The notes under the pieces were generated by a model. It was not told the origin of the DNA. It ran no database searches and saw nothing but the letters and a program-made list of their open reading frames with translations. Shown here piece after piece: positions 25,077-37,605 of a stretch of DNA of 64,000 nt (its first letter is position 1; every line of letters begins with the position of its first letter). The DNA is from Tethya wilhelma. Lineage: Eukaryota > Porifera > Demospongiae > Tethyida > Tethyidae. Position numbers and translations under genes: made by a program. Where the stretch lies: NCBI GenBank assembly GCA_964030475.1, contig CAXIPT010000002.1, positions 11,563,546-11,627,545 on the forward strand, written 5' to 3'.

Positions 25077-26630
25077 TGTGTGTGTGTGTGTGTGTGTAGT
25101 AATCCATCCAACTTTCCTGCTTCATTCAAAGCCTCACAACGGGTGATTATTATGTAGAGGCATTCATTGTGTAAATTCATTCTGTCTTCCTGCATGTAAA
25201 TTAACACAATAATAGCTTGGCTGTTCATTCAAACCAATGCACTGATACATTTCAGTGGAGTCTCTACAGCCCATAGTCTGAGGTGTCACTTCATGCATGA
25301 GGCTTCACGCCAAACAGGAGACTTGTTCACACTTATGGTCACATACGCGTACCTCCAACACACACACTGGTATTTGAAGATGCACACAGACTCAAAGAAA
25401 CACAGACACACACACAGTTTTACAAGCCAACATACATGTAGCTAGTACAAGTCCCTCTAAAGTTCCTTCGGGGAGGTCATTGGCCAGGTGGCAGCTAGTG
25501 GCCGAGTGTTTGTAAGGTCTCTTCAAAGAGGTAGCGTTGTTCTTGAGCAGAGGATAAGCTACAAGTGAAGTGCTGTAGCAGTCGTGTAGGTAAGTGGTGA
25601 GAGAATGAGCGTTACCACGGTGTGCTTGTATGTATAACGTACGAGGGAGCAAGTTTGCATCTAATTAGACAAGTTGTTGGTGTTTTTTGTTCATCTCCGT
25701 GGAAACTGTTTGTTTATTTATTTTTTCCCATCTAAAGCTTACCACTAGAGAGAGCATCGTGGGAGACCACTGTGTTGTTAATGGAGATAAGTATGATGGT
25801 TTACAATGAAGTTTAGTAGTAAATTCAGTTCATATTTTTAGTCTAAACCAACCAAGTGGCTAGAGTAATGTGCACTGCATGTCTTTCCTTACAAACTTAA
25901 TGCAAGGCATATAATTATTGTGGAGAAAACACTTCATTAACATGTATTCCCACACTCTTGAAAGATATCATATTACCAAGGTTTTAGCTGTCCACCACAG
26001 TGGCTACTGCCATGACTAATGATACACAATCTGCCATGCACGTTATACGATAATGTATGTGAGACGGCTGCCTGCTGCTTGGAAACCACTTATCAACTCT
26101 TATCCTAATGATACCCTCAATGTGCCAAGGAGGTCGTGATTAGATAGCACAAACAGAATTACAAAAAGTGCCCTATAATTTCGTTACACTCATTATTCTA
26201 TTGTCCTTACTTGCTGGAATACATCAACGGTACTACAATACTCACACTACTAAATGTTGTGTACATGTTACGAGCCGGCGAGGCGACCTGTATGGTCTAT
26301 GTATGTATGTATTTATGTATGTTTATGCTTTGATGCTTGAGGTCTTGCAATACTCAATAACGTGTGACCACACTGATAAGAGTTTCGACCTCAAGATCTC
26401 ACTGATACGGCTCCTTGCTTCCTCTCTGTGTGTTTGGCTACCCTGTATTCTGTACACATGCAATTACATAGCAACCGATTCAGTGAAGCCTAACAAATGA
26501 TGTACGTTTACATTGTTATTTGCATGGCATTGAGCCCCAGGTGCTTGTCTGTTAACTGCAGCTGTTTGGGTAGACCACACTATTATTTTCCCTCTGGTTT
26601 TCTGGTTTGTATTATCTTGCACGAGTCAGC

Positions 26631-26684
<54 letters not shown>

Positions 26685-28154
26685 TGTGTGTGTGTGTGTG
26701 TGTGACTGTGTGACTAGGTGTGCACAATATAGCATATTCATTGATCTATAATTATTGTTAAGAAGGGTGAGGTTGCATGCTTTAATTGTTGCAATTTGTG
26801 TGAACCAACATGTGATCCTAAAACACAATGCTAAATGAAGTGCAGGAGCATGTGAATCTCATGTGCACAATTGAACACACACACACACACACACACACAC
26901 TCACTGATGGTCAAATATGTGCCTCTGAACTCTATGGGTCAAATTCTTATCCTGGACCCTCTCACTACACACATCAGTACCTGGAAGCACTCTGAGTGCA
27001 GGTATGCAGGATTCTATGCTAATGGAGTGTATTTTGTCTGCATCAAGAGGTGTATTGATTCAACATCCATTAACACGGCAGTCGATGGTTCATCGAGTAC
27101 ACTTTAATTGTTCTAGTCTGTGTGGTTTGCACCTCGGGATCATAAACTGTGCCACCTATTGTTGGCCTCCCAGGCTGGCATTTCATTACTGGATAATTGA
27201 ATATTCTAGAACAGTGTGGGAGTAGGATATGATTGGTAATGATGTTAGTTATTAAAACTGTATGTGGGTTACATTCTATGCACTGATCGTACTATTTACA
27301 TTGACTAGCATACAACATTTTTTTCACATGGGCTATAGTCTGTATGCATCTGATTCCTACAATCATCAACACAGGTGGTACTATAGCTGTTTATAAAGAT
27401 TTCTTTGCTTTAAGATAATTCTGATCTAGTCACTGTGTTTAGCTTGCTGTCACTAAACAATGTCCTATTTATCAGGAAATGAGCACCCCTGCATCACAAT
27501 GACAGCGTATCTCCAACCTATATACAGTCATAAACGCACACACACACACACTCAAGGAAAGGGACTAGCTAGGCCCGGGCTGGTGGATATGATCACTTCT
27601 ATAAACAGGATGTTAAATATTCCAAGGTCATGGTCCCCAATGTACCTCCCGGCCATATACAATTAGGCCTGGACAACTTTCAGGAAGATGAACACACACA
27701 CACACATACTTGGGCTGTTATTAGTAGCCAGTCATCCTGGCACAGTATGTAGTAACGTGTATTAGCTCTGTGTATGATTAAAGGGGAAACACACACTAAT
27801 GCCTCCAAAATTCTTACATGGTGTTGCTAGCATGGAATTAAAATTTGTGTCGCACAACTTGTATGTTGTTGTTGTTGCGAAGTGCCACAAAGCTGTGCCT
27901 TTATATATATAGCACACAATGTCCATATGTACTTGCTCTATGGCTCCATCCCACTGCCCAGCATGGCATGAAGCCAGTATGATTCAGGCGCCGGGAATGT
28001 ATTTAGGGTTGCATGGTTGTGTTGTGTGATGGACTTATACATCAAGTGGGACTTGTTTACTTTGTGTGGTAGCCATAGACAGTCAGTCATGGCTATTGTT
28101 TCTTTACATATTGTATTCTCAATGGAGTAGATAGGAATGCCTGTGTATACGTAT

Positions 28155-28189
<35 letters not shown>

Positions 28190-28963
28190 ATGCGTCTAAT
28201 GATGTATTTGTGTGAATGTGGCAGTGCATGTATGTTAGAATAACACTGATTGACATGATTTGTGTGTGATGCATACAATAATTATCGTTGATGTAAACAT
28301 ATGCATATTAATATCTCATTCACTTATCAACTAGGCGTTTCCCTGGTTCATTACTTTATAGCCTAAGTCTTTTGCACAATCTCACACAGCCCTGTTCTGC
28401 ACAGCTATATCTTGTTACTATCACAATCTAATCTACACTCATGCAGTCACACACACACCCATAGTTTAGACACTTATCCATGCCACCCAGAGCTGAAACT
28501 ATGGACTAAACTCACAATGCATTTCTCTTCATTGTTCTGCTATTTTGTTTGTTTGTCTGATTCAAAGGTGTGTACGATGTGTCCAAGACTACCCAACACA
28601 GCCGCTAAATATGGGCCCAAAGCCAGCCAAGCAATTTGTTGTCTCACAAAGTGAAATCGCATAGTTTTGTAATTGTCTTTAAAATGAAACTTGCACTCAA
28701 GTGTTGGACAATAGTATTGACAAAGATTGGCACTTAGAGAGGGTAGAGTTGCAACCAGAACAATGTGAAGTTCAAAAGTATGCATTAAAAGTAAGTAGAA
28801 AGCCAGGCACACACATACACACACACATACGAATGCATATGAAAAATTGTACGTAACAGAAAAGAATACAAAGACAAAGTATATATAAAGACCATCGTAA
28901 GGACGACAAGGTTTAAAAAAGTGATAATAAAAATTATCTATCGCAGACACACACACACACACA

Positions 28964-29017
<54 letters not shown>

Positions 29018-29072
29018 AAAGTATCTCAGGTTTTAACTGAGTCTCTAACACAGAAGACTAGTGACATCCATC
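23982..29072. other. 5-kb interval without a recognised gene
   Basis: It holds the NAXE 3' flank, the 3' flank of the TPR-like gene, and microsatellites: (GT)n at about 25007-25097 and 26635-26703, and (CA)n at about 28947-29014. ORFs here are short and mostly repeat-derived. No splice-linked conserved peptide, tRNA or known RNA was found on either strand. A fast-evolving or non-coding transcript cannot be excluded. Confidence 0.6.
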
Positions 29073-30353
29073 TCAATCATCATCCAGCTCACTGTCATCG
29101 CTATCAATCTTCATCGATTCAAACTTCACTGCAGAAAAGCTCATTCTAGGTTCGAAGGGAGTGTCCAGTGAATCGACCCCGCCCTCTTCCTCCGAGGGAC
29201 TGCTGGCCGGTGCTCCACTCGTCGAGTTCAGTGATGCTAGTCGTCTCATGTGAGTCACTGCTGAGGGTACAAACTCACGGTAGCCAGAGACCGCCGGGCA
29301 GTCTGTTGGACTGAAACATTCTGCCCACGATTGCCGCTCTTCCGGCGAGAGAGTCGGTATTGGGTGGCTCTTACTACCGAGACTAAACAGTGTATTGATG
29401 CCGACCGAGTGACGTTTGTTGCTGAAGATGTTCAAACTGAATCGCTTGTCCCTTTTTCCATTTTGCACGGTGAGTTTGCTTACTGTTGAAGGGTCGCTTC
29501 CTCTGTGCTCATTTGAGTGGGGTGATGTCGGAAGAGTTAGAGAACCTGCTCGTTTTCTTACTGCAATGTCTCTTGTGTCTGTGTCCTCTTTAGATTCAGA
29601 GTTTGATCGAGCTTTGTGTGCTGCTGAACTGAGAGAGCGTTCACGTGAAACTTTACGCCTCGCTTTTTTCTTAAGGCTTGGAGAATTTCGTGGTGAATGT
29701 CTCGGCGAATCTCTTGTTACTCCGTTTCTCCTGTCGTGCGAATTTGTAAATGTTCCATCTTCTTCAGGAATTTCAGCTGAAGACGTGATCCGTTCAATTT
29801 CAGTCAGCTGTTTCAGTGCAAGTTTGAGATCTCTCTTGTCCTTGCACATGTTGATGCCTTCAGTGTAAATCAACTTGGCTTTCTCCCACTCATTAATTAT
29901 GCACAGTGCAGCTCCCATCTCAAGATACCACTTTGCTTGAGTAGGTTTCGAAGTGGTCTTTTTGCTTGCTTTCTCGTACGTCTCCATGAGTTTGTTCAGT
30001 ATCTTTGCACAGTTGTCAGCCTGGTGCCGCGGACTTCTACCCAACCTGCTGTCCACACCGCGTCTCACCAGCCCACTCACATACCCTATGTTGTTATCGT
30101 AAAGGCAATCCATCTCTGTTTGCAATTCAATGTCCAAGGCTTGACTGAACTCTCTCGTGGCAGTTGGTAAGTCGCCACGAGCGTACGCTTGCCGTCCTCC
30201 TTTGGAAGCCGACACGTACTCGTCCAGGTTGGCTCCAACGGTCTCTTCTGAAATCACATCTTCGTCTTCCACGTCGGTGAATGTGATGTGCGGTGCACCG
30301 CCATCTGGTATGTCTGTGCTACTCGAGCTACTCAAAGAATCATAGGCTGACAT
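29073..30353 (-). CDS. Intronless TPR-like protein of unknown function
   Basis: 426 residues in one uninterrupted reading frame with an ATG start. Residues about 45-205 are helical and TPR-like: GGRQAYARGDLPTATREFSQAL, then AKWYLEMGAALCIINEWEKAKLIYTEG. The first 40 residues are Ser/Asp/Glu-rich. About 205-300 are basic and serine-rich (RDSPRHSPRNSPSLKKKARRK). The tail is acidic (KIDSDDSELDDD). No enzymatic motif is seen, and I do not recognise the family. The absence of introns contrasts with its neighbours and could reflect retroposition. It is divergent from the Rab gene, 308 bp away. Confidence 0.75.
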   Translation of the reverse strand: MSAYDSLSSSSSTDIPDGGAPHITFTDVEDEDVISEETVGANLDEYVSASKGGRQAYARGDLPTATREFSQALDIELQTEMDCLYDNNIGYVSGLVRRGVDSRLGRSPRHQADNCAKILNKLMETYEKASKKTTSKPTQAKWYLEMGAALCIINEWEKAKLIYTEGINMCKDKRDLKLALKQLTEIERITSSAEIPEEDGTFTNSHDRRNGVTRDSPRHSPRNSPSLKKKARRKVSRERSLSSAAHKARSNSESKEDTDTRDIAVRKRAGSLTLPTSPHSNEHRGSDPSTVSKLTVQNGKRDKRFSLNIFSNKRHSVGINTLFSLGSKSHPIPTLSPEERQSWAECFSPTDCPAVSGYREFVPSAVTHMRRLASLNSTSGAPASSPSEEEGGVDSLDTPFEPRMSFSAVKFESMKIDSDDSELDDD

Positions 30354-30661
30354 ATTTTATTGTTGCTGACGATATCTTTTGATTGACTTTGTGACCTACA
30401 GGTGTAGTTTAGCATCCAATATATTATACCACAAGTATGATGCAAATTCCAGCTCACAATGCTGTTTATTCGAGATTACTTCCACAGGAATGTTGATTGC
30501 ATTCTTGATAACTTCTAATTATTATTCACACAGATTGCATTCTTTGGAATTTCCCAACTTGCGCAGTTGATTGGTAATGGGTCGTCAGAAATAAAAACGC
30601 AAAAACACAGCTGAAGTTCACGCTAAGTTGACTGTAGAAAAACCTCCCTCCACACACGAAC
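30354..30661. promoter_or_regulatory. Divergent intergenic region, TPR-like gene/Rab
   Basis: 308 bp between start codons on opposite strands, so it must contain at least part of both promoters. No strong motif was identified. Confidence 0.45.
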
Positions 30662-31611
30662 ATGGCTACACCTAGAACTACCATCAGAACTACTACCCAG
30701 TCTACAGAAGTAGTAGTGACGAATAACGACAAGATAAAGACGTTCAAAGTGTTGGTGATCGGAGACTCAAACGTGGGGAAGACAGCCTTGTTGAACCGTG
30801 TCTGTGAAGGCTCGTATGCACCGACTTTCATCTCGACTGTTGGTAAGAGCAAAGTATTTTAATATTGTAGCTGGTCTAGAACCATAGAACACCTGGGCTG
30901 TGATTTCAACTCATGGCAATCATGATACAGAACTATGAGCCTTCTAGTCACAGTTGAGAATGAAATGGGGGTGTTCAGAGTTAGCACAAATCTAGCTGCT
31001 GAAGGCTGGTCATCAGTCCAGCACAATCATGCATTACCGTGAGTTTGGTTGATCCTTTTTCGTAGTTATGTACAATTGACTAAAATTACATGATTTACAT
31101 TCACTGTCAAGTGCTACATATGTTTCTAAAGTAGGTGTAGAAGTATATAAATCTAGCCTAGAAGGGGCCACTTAACTTGTAGTCTTGGTTCAGTATGTGT
31201 GTCATACTCATGTATATACATTTATTATACTTGTTACGATAAACATGCTTATGTTGTGATGGGTGTACAAAACTGATAGCAACTGCTGTGTTATATTGTC
31301 TACAGGCATTGATTACAAAAACAAGATTGTCACATTGGACGATGAGGATATCAAGCTCCAAATATGGTAGGGCAAGTGCACAATAGGTGGTGGCTTAATT
31401 GAAGCGTGTATAATGGATATAACTGCTTCTTTTCATTGTGTAGGGATACTGCTGGGCAGGAACGGTTTAGGACGCTAACAAATGCATATTTTAGAGGAGC
31501 TGACGTGAGTGGATAGTATCTTTAACTCTCTCGCACAAATGATGTCTAAGTCTCGTTCCCAGGGTCTCACTTCTACAGAATGATTGAAGGAGAGAGCCTA
31601 AAAATGAAGCG

Positions 31612-31674
<63 letters not shown>

Positions 31675-32082
31675 ACTCACACACTCACTNTTATCGTAGA
31701 TTTTTACAAGATTAGCACAGAACATCAAATCATCTCAAGACTCATCATGTTATGTAAGTCTGACACATCTCACATGACCTCATTCTAGACCTCCCTTCTA
31801 AAAATAAAAATAAATAAAATAAAGAGAGAGGAAAATCCTGGAATGAGGTTACATCCCTCACACATACTCAAATGAGTGTATGCCTACAAATGTTATTGTG
31901 TACTAAAGAGGTACTGACATGAATTGTGCCGTAGACAACGTGTTGCTAGGTCGACAAAGACTTCTCTAGTTCGATCTCTAGTGGAAATGTAGCCTTAAAA
32001 AGGGAAACTCTATAATTTATCGTAGTTATACACATGGAGATTTGAACTTTGAAAGCCCGTGAATAATAAATATTATTGTATA

Positions 32083-32162
<80 letters not shown>

Positions 32163-32257
32163 CGACTCACACACAGGTTCCTCTTAATTCTAAGAATCCC
32201 CTTACAGAAAGTGGAAGATTAGAACTTCCACCACAGAAATCCTCTCGTTGTTGTTGA
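30662..32257 (+). CDS. Rab-family small GTPase (central exons missing at a gap)
   Basis: Membrane-trafficking GTPase. Exons seen: 30662-30842, 31306-31366, 31444-31504, then 31700-31753 and 32177-32257. The first three give the P-loop GDSNVGKTALL, switch I STVGIDYKNK and IWDTAGQERFRT. The last two give the C-terminal helix IFTRLAQNIKSS and the tail ending SSRCC, a double-cysteine geranylgeranylation signal. About 80-90 residues that every Rab needs (the NKxD and SAK guanine-binding motifs) are absent between 31504 and 31700, precisely where a CT microsatellite and an N lie. So the gap probably hides real exons. The switch region resembles the Rab3/Rab8 group, but the subtype is not assigned. 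Confidence 0.85.
31690..31690. other. Single-N gap hiding Rab exons
   Basis: The base lies after a (TC)n run, between Rab exons that are not contiguous in the protein. Its length as shown does not represent the missing sequence. Confidence 0.75.
32092..32159. repeat. (CA)n microsatellite before the last Rab exon
   Basis: A pure CA run about 17 bases before the CACAG acceptor at 32176. Confidence 0.95.
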
Positions 32258-33040
32258 CAACTATGGACTTGTGTGTGTGTGTGTGTGTGTGTGTGTACAC
32301 GTGCACTTGTGTAAGCACTTTGAATATTTTTTGTATTGTTTTTGTTTGTTTCTCTCAACTCTCTTATGCACTTTATCAATTAGGAGATCAGATTTTAAGT
32401 GTGACCTAAGCTGCTGTCATTATTGTGTGTGTGTGTGTGTGTGTGTCACTGAGTGTGTATACTATACATGTGAGTACTTTTATGGCCATTGTGTTTTTAT
32501 TTCTTGGAAAACTCAAACCATCAACTTTATCATAACAACACTATTGTTGATGCCTATTGTATATGCATGGTGCATGACAGTATACGTAACACCTTGCTCT
32601 TGTCCATGCACTCACACAGCCAAAGGATGTCACTGATCCTAAGCCAGAAAGTGAGAGATGGCCACCACAACAAAAACCCTCCAAATGTTGCTGACAACAC
32701 CTGCATGCAATACTCACAGTGTTTGTCAATATTATTTTTAGTTTCTATAATTATATCAATACTAAGTCTTTTACACAGTAGTTACTAGTTTTCAAGACTC
32801 CTTGGCTTGATCGGCCAAAACCAATAATTTTTAAATTAACTCTGCAAACATATTATTTTAGCTGTCAATCTTTAGCTGGATCAACATTCTTTAACACATG
32901 TAATGTTATTCATTTCTTGATCTCCGAAACAAAAATACAAATTGATATTGTAATCATCAACCCTGTTTTTCAATTTTTCATCAGTTCTGTGTACTTTAAG
33001 AATTACATTTTTCAAACTTTCAACTTTAAAAATGGTCCAT
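32258..33040. other. Convergent 3' flanks of Rab and SRP72
   Basis: 783 bp with short GT microsatellites (about 32272-32296, 32424-32446) and A/T-rich stretches expected of 3' UTRs. No gene is seen. Confidence 0.6.
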
Positions 33041-35210
33041 TCACCACTTGCCACCTTTCTTTTTCTTGCCCTTCTTCTTGTGCTGTTGTGTTTGTGGGTG
33101 TGGCTTAGCACGTGGTGAGGTCGTCTGTTGATCACGTGACTTACTCTTCTGTGCACCACCTGAAAAACAAACAAAAAATATTGCTGAATGGCGATAACTA
33201 TGTGTGGTATGAACTACATACCACAGAGTCACTGACACTACAAAATTTAACATGCCAGAACAAAATGACCATTAGACAGGAATTTAACGAGGAAGGAACT
33301 AAAGGAACAGACACTCGCATACCTTCCTCAGAAGTTGGACTAGCCTTTGGCTTACTGGCGTCCAACTGAGCCATGAGACTTGCACTAGCAGCGGAAGTTC
33401 CCTGCGTCCCACGGGCAGTAGCCGAATATCCCTTCTTGCGTCCTTTCCGATAGTACGACCTCTCTCTCAGAGGCAACCACCTCTCTGGATCTGGCACCAC
33501 AGCAGGATCATAGTTCTTTGGAAGACGAGGCTTACGTTTCTTCTTCTTCTTGGCTTTGACCAGTGGTTGTTTCTTCTCAGTGGGCGCCTGATCTGCCACG
33601 TCAGGTCTTTGTTGCTGTCTGCGTGAGTGTCTGAAGCTGGGCATCTGTTCCAAAGCATCAACGTCGACTTTTTGCGAGACTTTGAATTCGTCGAGAGTGC
33701 GACTCAATTCTTCGGCTTTCTTTGCATCGTAACGCGAGTATGCCGTTATGAGCATAGCTATGACTTTGAGATCAGATGGATACTCCGAATGAAGCTTCTC
33801 CAACACACTAGCGGCCGATTGGGGAGTGCAATTCTGCAACTTGAACTTTGCACTCTCCATCATCAACAAGCGTACGATGGGCCTGTTACTCTCGGTATGT
33901 TCTTGCTTACTCCAAAAGAGTACAGCTTCGTCAAGTACACCAACAGCATTGTCCACATCACCAGCACTGCTGTAGAGTGACACCAGCACTGAGACCATGC
34001 CCAGGTGACGTGGGAGAGAGGGGATTGAACGGAGGACCGCACACACCTTGTCCTGGTGACCCTGAGACAAATGGAGCTGAGCAAGCGTGGTGTAGAGTAT
34101 CACGTTTGATTTTGGATTGCTACAAAGATGCGAATCGAGACATTCAATACAAGCGGGTACTTTTCTCTCGCGATTCAAAAGAGCAACTTTGGCAAGGATC
34201 GTGAGATCGTGAGCAGGTGTTGCAGATTCCAGTTTTCCTACGAGTTCACGGCACTGATCAAGTTGATTCGTTTGAAGAGCAAAGAGACAGCGATTGAATA
34301 AAACTAAGAGTTTCTGAGACGAAGTGAGCTTCTTTGATGTACCTTCGTTAGCTAGGATCTTCACTTTCTTCTTTGAATCAAAGATGTCAAGATCTTTATT
34401 CAAGACGATCACATTATTCGAAGTCAGCACCAGCTGAGATACATCATCGGGTTTTTGCTTGAGGACTCCATTGTAAACAGACATGGCCTCCTTGCTTCGG
34501 TCCTGGAGCTGAAGAGCATAGCCAAGCTGTACACGAATAACAGACGTTTCACTTTCAATTTCTTCCTCTGTGTAATCCTCTTCCTGTAGCGACTCTTTAC
34601 ATTGTTGTTCGGCCGTTTGGAGCACTTTTTCAGCATCTTGAGGTCTCCCTACTGCCAGGTAGCAACAGGCAGAGTTGAAGCTCTGCTCCATAGTGTCACT
34701 GGGTAGTGAATTCAACTGGCTCCCACTCTCTACACTGTAAGACTGAGCAGCTGCAAAATTGGCCTCACGTTCGTTCGTGAAAGACTCGGAAAACTCTTTT
34801 ACTAGATTAGCATACACATCCCTTGCTGCACTGTACTGTTCTAGTCGATAAAATATCTGTGCTTGTAATTCTCTCACTCTTTCTTCACTTTTGGGTAGCT
34901 TAGACAGAAGTTTCTGACTTTCAACATACTTTTCCAAACGATACAGACAATAAGCTTTCTCAAACAGGAACTGGGGCTTCTCAGATTTCTTGTTGAAAGA
35001 ATCAATGAGCTTATTTGCCTCTTGAAATTTAGACAGTTGGGTGAGACAAACTAACTTACAATGCAGTGCATCTGGGTCACCGGGAGATATGGATAGAATC
35101 TTTTCGGAAATTTCCAGGCCTTTTTCGTGATCTCCATCTTCACCTGCTAGTTGTAACTGGGAGAAAAGCTGTGGAAGGTTAGGTTCCTGCGGTTGCTTTT
35201 TGGCAGCCAT
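33041..35210 (-). CDS. SRP72: Signal recognition particle subunit SRP72
   Basis: Largest SRP protein, a partner of SRP68 on 7SL RNA in co-translational ER targeting. Two coding exons, 33323-35210 and 33041-33159, give 668 residues; human SRP72 is 671 as recalled. The N-terminal two thirds is TPR-like helical repeat (EKAYCLYRLEKYVESQKLL, NSACCYLAVGRPQDAEKVL, QLGYALQLQDRSKEAMSVY). The C-terminal RNA-binding segment has KKKKKRKPRLPKNYDP followed by PDPERWLPLRERSYY, a hallmark of SRP72. The tail is basic (HKKKGKKKKGGKW). The start is ATGGCTGCC in an AAG context. It shares a 97-bp promoter with TRMT13. Confidence 0.97.
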
Positions 35211-35307
35211 CTTTTAGGGATCCACGTGGTCTGTGCGCATTACTTGATAAAGGTCAAAGTTCATCGCGCATGAAACCACGTGGTCGGTTTTACACAACAA
35301 GCACATC
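35211..35307. promoter_or_regulatory. 97-bp bidirectional promoter, SRP72/TRMT13
   Basis: Only 97 bp separate the two start codons. Two identical CCACGTGGTC blocks (35222-35231 and 35276-35285) flank a DR1-like pair AGGTCAAAGTTCA (35251-35263), with TGCGCA-type half-sites (35234-35239) between them. The SRP72 start AAAGATGGCTGCC resembles a TISU element, which combines a YY1-like initiator with the start codon. The motif set is also found in the foldback repeats of this window. Function is inferred. Confidence 0.7.
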
Positions 35308-37257
35308 ATGGAGAAGTGTGCCTTTTTTGTGAAGAAAAGAGGAAGACAGTGTCGTATGACTGTAGCCAAGGGAAGCATCTACTGTGGAGAACATCTAATA
35401 TACTCTGAGCAGTCTGTGAGTATAGGTACTTTGTGCCAGTGTACTTGAATCCATCACTATAATTTTAAAATCTATGATGATGTTAATATAATAGGCTACA
35501 TCCTCAGCTAGGAAAAGGATCCCTTGTCCTCTCGATCCCTCACACAGCATTTATGAAGACAATCTTAAGAAGCATCTGAAGAAATGCAATGCTAGTCCCC
35601 ACAAGAAGCCACTGCCCTTTTGTTATTCTTCCAACATCAACTCCGGTCTTCTAGACTACCAGCCATCACCTGAAGAGTCACTCCCTCTCTCTTCCTTCCC
35701 AGAGGAAAAGATACAAGAGATAACACAGAGAGTGGAGCAAGCCTACCAAGGTAGGTACAGTTGATGTGTTTGGCTAGGCTCCCTTTTCAATTTTTCTAGA
35801 ATCTTGTTTTACAACACAGTCATATTATGATAGATAGATTGATTTTTTAATGTCACGCAAAGCAATGCATATGTGTATACTGTAGCATAGTATTAACACA
35901 TAGATAGGCAAGCTCTGCTGTTAGTGGTATCACTGTTTGATTTGGTTGTCATGGTTTCGTCCACACAGACCATTTTGTTGAGCTCAAGATGCAAGTCTTA
36001 AGTCATCCAGCTCTTGATCAGGAACTCACTAATCCAATGAATGGACTGTCGGCTCTTAAACATCTGACACAGCAGTCCTCCATCCTTGGCCACCTGGAAT
36101 CTCTCAGTCTCTTGACGTCGGACAACACCTGCTTTGTTGAATTTGGAGCAGGAAGAGGAAAACTGTCCGAGTGCATTCAAAAGTGTTTTGGTGAAACTCA
36201 ATCAAAAGTGTGTGCGAAACTAACAGCTGAAACTGATAAACATAATATTATGATTCAAGATGTAACTTTGGGTGGTGGTGAGGGAGAGACTGATCTTGAG
36301 CATCACGATGAATGCACGCCTCCTGAGAAGCGTCCGAGATATGAGACGACAAAAACCAGTGCTTCCAATGTGCACTTTGTACTCATAGACAGAGCCAGCT
36401 GTCGAAGGAAGGTGGACGGCTCGAACAAAACTGCCAATCTCGAAGGAATTCACTACCACAGATTACTGATGGACATCGAACATCTCGATTTGAGCAAGGT
36501 TGAGTGTCTGCGTGATGCAAACGTTGAGAGTATTGTAGCTGTGAGCAAACATCTCTGTGGAGCAGCCACAGATCTCAGTCTTCGTTGCCTAGTCAACATG
36601 CTGAGCAGAAATCATAAATGTACGGAAGGAACAGGCAAAGAGCAGTCAAAACTGAAAGGTGTACTAGTAGCTCTCTGCTGTCATCACCGATGCAGTTGGG
36701 TTTCATTAGCTGGGAGAGAATTCTTTGAGAAGCTTGGATTTTCGTCCCTCGATTTCCATCTCGTGTGTCACATGAGCAGCTGGGCCGTGTGTGGTGTGAG
36801 ACCACCAGCAAAGAGAGACAATGAAACCACTCCCACAACAGACACCAAAGATGATGCAACCAACAGTGCAAGTCATACTTGCACAGAGAAACTTTTATCA
36901 TTGAAGAAAGGCCACGAGATTGCATCAGTGTCTCCAAGTGGAGGGAAAATGACAGAGAATGCCACTAAGATTGAAACTGAAACTGTGTCTAAGTTTGAAC
37001 CACTGACCAATCAACATCACCTTAGTGTTGACACGAGTGAGTACACTAAAGAATCCAGTGAGGGTGGCTCAAAGAGATCAAGTAGGTGGGGTTATGTGGC
37101 TCATCCAAACGAATCGATCGGACTCAAGTGTAAGAGATTGATTGACCTGGCTCGACTGTCTTACCTGAAGGAGAACGGTTTTGATGCACGTCTGGTGTAC
37201 TATGTTGAGCGAACTACATCACTAGAGAATGTGTTGCTAATTGCCATTCCTAAATGA
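35308..37257 (+). CDS. TRMT13: tRNA 2'-O-methyltransferase TRM13
   Basis: Methylates the ribose at position 4 of the acceptor stem of certain tRNAs with SAM. Three exons, 35308-35415, 35495-35750 and 35969-37257, give 550 residues. Exon 1 has a Cys-rich CCCH-type finger (CAFFVKKRGRQC...YCGEH). Exon 2 has a CHHC finger (IPCPLDPSHS...KKHLKKC), as in the family. The methyltransferase core shows CFVEFGAGRGKLS (SAM loop), VAVSKHLCGAATDLSLRC and VALCCHHRCSW, and ends with SLENVLLIAIPK. An acidic and Ser/Thr-rich insert of about 90 residues (about 400-490) lies before the C-terminal block. Family assignment is firm. Confidence 0.96.
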
Positions 37258-37605
37258 CATTCATGACCATGTTTACACCATGTGTGCATGTTTTAATTTT
37301 TAACCCTTTTCGAGTTGGTCATACAAATTGCATTGTCAGCAACTCTGGAGGCTGAGTACAGCATGCTGTAGTAAACAAAAAAATACACTGGCTTCAAGGG
37401 ATGGTGTAAGATATCCTTGAGGCTAAAGAGAGTGACAAAGCTGTTCCAAAGACCAAGAGAAAGATGTACTACTGACTGAAAAATCTGCTTCAAACGGCAA
37501 TAAAAATTTCTATCTGGACCGGTGGGCTACAACATTGACTGGTGAACAAAAGTGGGCGTGGCACTCAGTGATAGTGAACCCTTGCCTATCTTAACCTAGT
37601 GTATC
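37258..37605. other. TRMT13-NEK9 intergenic
   Basis: 348 bp with the TRMT13 3' end and the presumed promoter of the kinase gene on the same strand. No distinct motif was identified. Confidence 0.45.

Noticed and set aside
31754..32176. NKxD/SAK exons of the Rab between its last two seen exons
   Set aside because: No such motif exists in any frame. The exon at 31700-31753 encodes the C-terminal helix and joins the last exon directly in phase, so the missing part is upstream, at the N.
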